In this document: positions 63,065 to 64,000 of the stretch, in pieces
Numbering within the stretch: position 1 is the first letter of the stretch
Layout of the letters: the number at the start of each line of letters is the position of its first letter
Source of the DNA: Tolypeutes matacus
Taxonomy: Eukaryota > Chordata > Mammalia > Cingulata > Chlamyphoridae
Length of the DNA: 64,000 nt
Assembly: GCA_026826555.1 (NCBI GenBank)
Contig: JAKSZT010054399.1
Location: 1,313,286 to 1,377,285, forward strand
Reading direction: 5' to 3'
The notes under the pieces: generated by a model
Seen by the model: the letters and a program-made list of their open reading frames with translations, nothing else
Databases searched by the model: none
Told to the model about the DNA's origin: nothing
Made by a program: the position numbers and the translations under genes

Positions 63065-64000
63065 TGTAAATGAATTCAAAAGCCCGGACCAAAAGGTAAG
63101 TACATTAGAAACCACTAAAAAGTCATTAAATATCAAAATATAGTGAATTTAAGCATGAATATTTGAAGGTAATTATTTGAGATAAACATTAAGAAAAACC
63201 AACAATTATCCCCCTGTCAGCAGTACTATATTTATAAATTCCACCACCAGAAGTAATCCTCAAGGTAACTTAATTCAACAATCCTGAGACCAAACCCATC
63301 GGTCATTTCCGAATCAGGGCATTTTCCCTACCATGTTTGTAGTGAATTAAAATAAAATAGGGTATTTGCATTCTCATGATGCTTTAACATCTCAGACACT
63401 GTCGTTGGGTCCTCCTCCGTGATCTCCCCCCTCGACACCTGCTTACCCAAAATAAGCAGCTTCTCCTTAACCTACCCACATCCTACCCAGGTTCGCGTCC
63501 CCGTGAATGTCAAATACAAACTTCCCAGTCCACACTTTTGCTTGACCAGCCTCTGCAGCTCAACCCATGTACCAATTTAAAGGCATAGTCTCCATGTCCA
63601 GTATAACCTTTGTTCCCTACCTGCTTGGTTGATCCTACATACCTGGCGTGTTTCCCCATGTGGCCCTGCAAGGCGTGCCTCCCCTCTCTAGTCCAGGATC
63701 TGACACTTTTCTTTCATGCACCTCTGCCATCACTTGTCCTTGCTGCACCTGAACCTCTGTATAAAAATCCTTACAACTCAATGTTCTTCCTGAGAATGAA
63801 ATCCAGAGTGAGGAGGTTTCACGCCCCAAACAGCCAGACCCAGAAGAGTTGAGTCCTCTTGGAATTTACACTAGATTTAGTGACATGGAGAGGGCTCATG
63901 AGCCATGCTGATATATCGTGATTCCCCAACCAGCGAGTATTCAATATGCCCCAAAGACAAAGGCCATTTGGGAAAGTTACCATTTGGCCTATTTGGGCCT
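63065..64000. other. No gene seen
   Basis: Unassigned. The frames 63610-63852 (plus, 80 codons) and 63829-63635 (minus) overlap and have no domain. 63390-63500 is C-rich. Confidence 0.4.

Overview
This is a gene-poor stretch of mammalian nuclear DNA, most likely from a xenarthran (armadillo, sloth or anteater). It is AT-rich, with no long intact reading frame, and is built mostly from interspersed repeats. The xenarthran call is an inference from recognition. The window carries several copies of a MaLR-like LTR of a kind I associate with armadillo and sloth genomes, tRNA-derived SINEs with A and B boxes, and decayed L1s, beside mammal-wide relics (MIR, L2-like, hAT, pogo/Tigger). I cannot name the species. 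A 10-base N run inside a CCCTT array shows the sequence is an assembly.

Layout. 1-6 kb: unassigned AT-rich DNA, three solo LTRs (1873-2326 antisense, 4385-4784, 5037-5536), a SINE and a hAT relic. 6.6-10.0 kb: an antisense, badly broken endogenous retrovirus with one LTR and gag, protease and RT remnants. 12.6-20.5 kb: one LTR split by an L1 3' end and by a near full-length L1, which itself carries a hAT element and a double SINE. 22.1-22.6 kb: a pogo/Tigger-like transposase relic with an internal duplication. 23.1-30.8 kb: more LTRs, two of them in nested insertions, an L1 3' region and a MIR. 33.5-47.6 kb: L1 fragments, then two long antisense L1s whose 5' regions hold diverged tandem repeats. 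47.6-53.0 kb: an L2-like relic, an old L1 piece, a MIR, a CCCTT array and an antisense L1 3' half. 53.0-64.0 kb: mostly unassigned DNA with two old LTRs, one GC-rich SINE and old L1 3' ends.

No host protein-coding gene could be confirmed. The only exon-like signal is a short ATG-to-splice-donor segment at 27914-27955, at low confidence. A non-repeat block near 62.1-62.4 kb has the look of conserved non-coding DNA, also unproven. I found no tRNA or rRNA gene, CRISPR array, operon or new multi-gene system. The strongest content is the insertion stratigraphy: target-site duplications (5 bp for LTRs, 8 bp for hAT, 8-16 bp for retroposons) let several insertions be ordered in time directly from the sequence.
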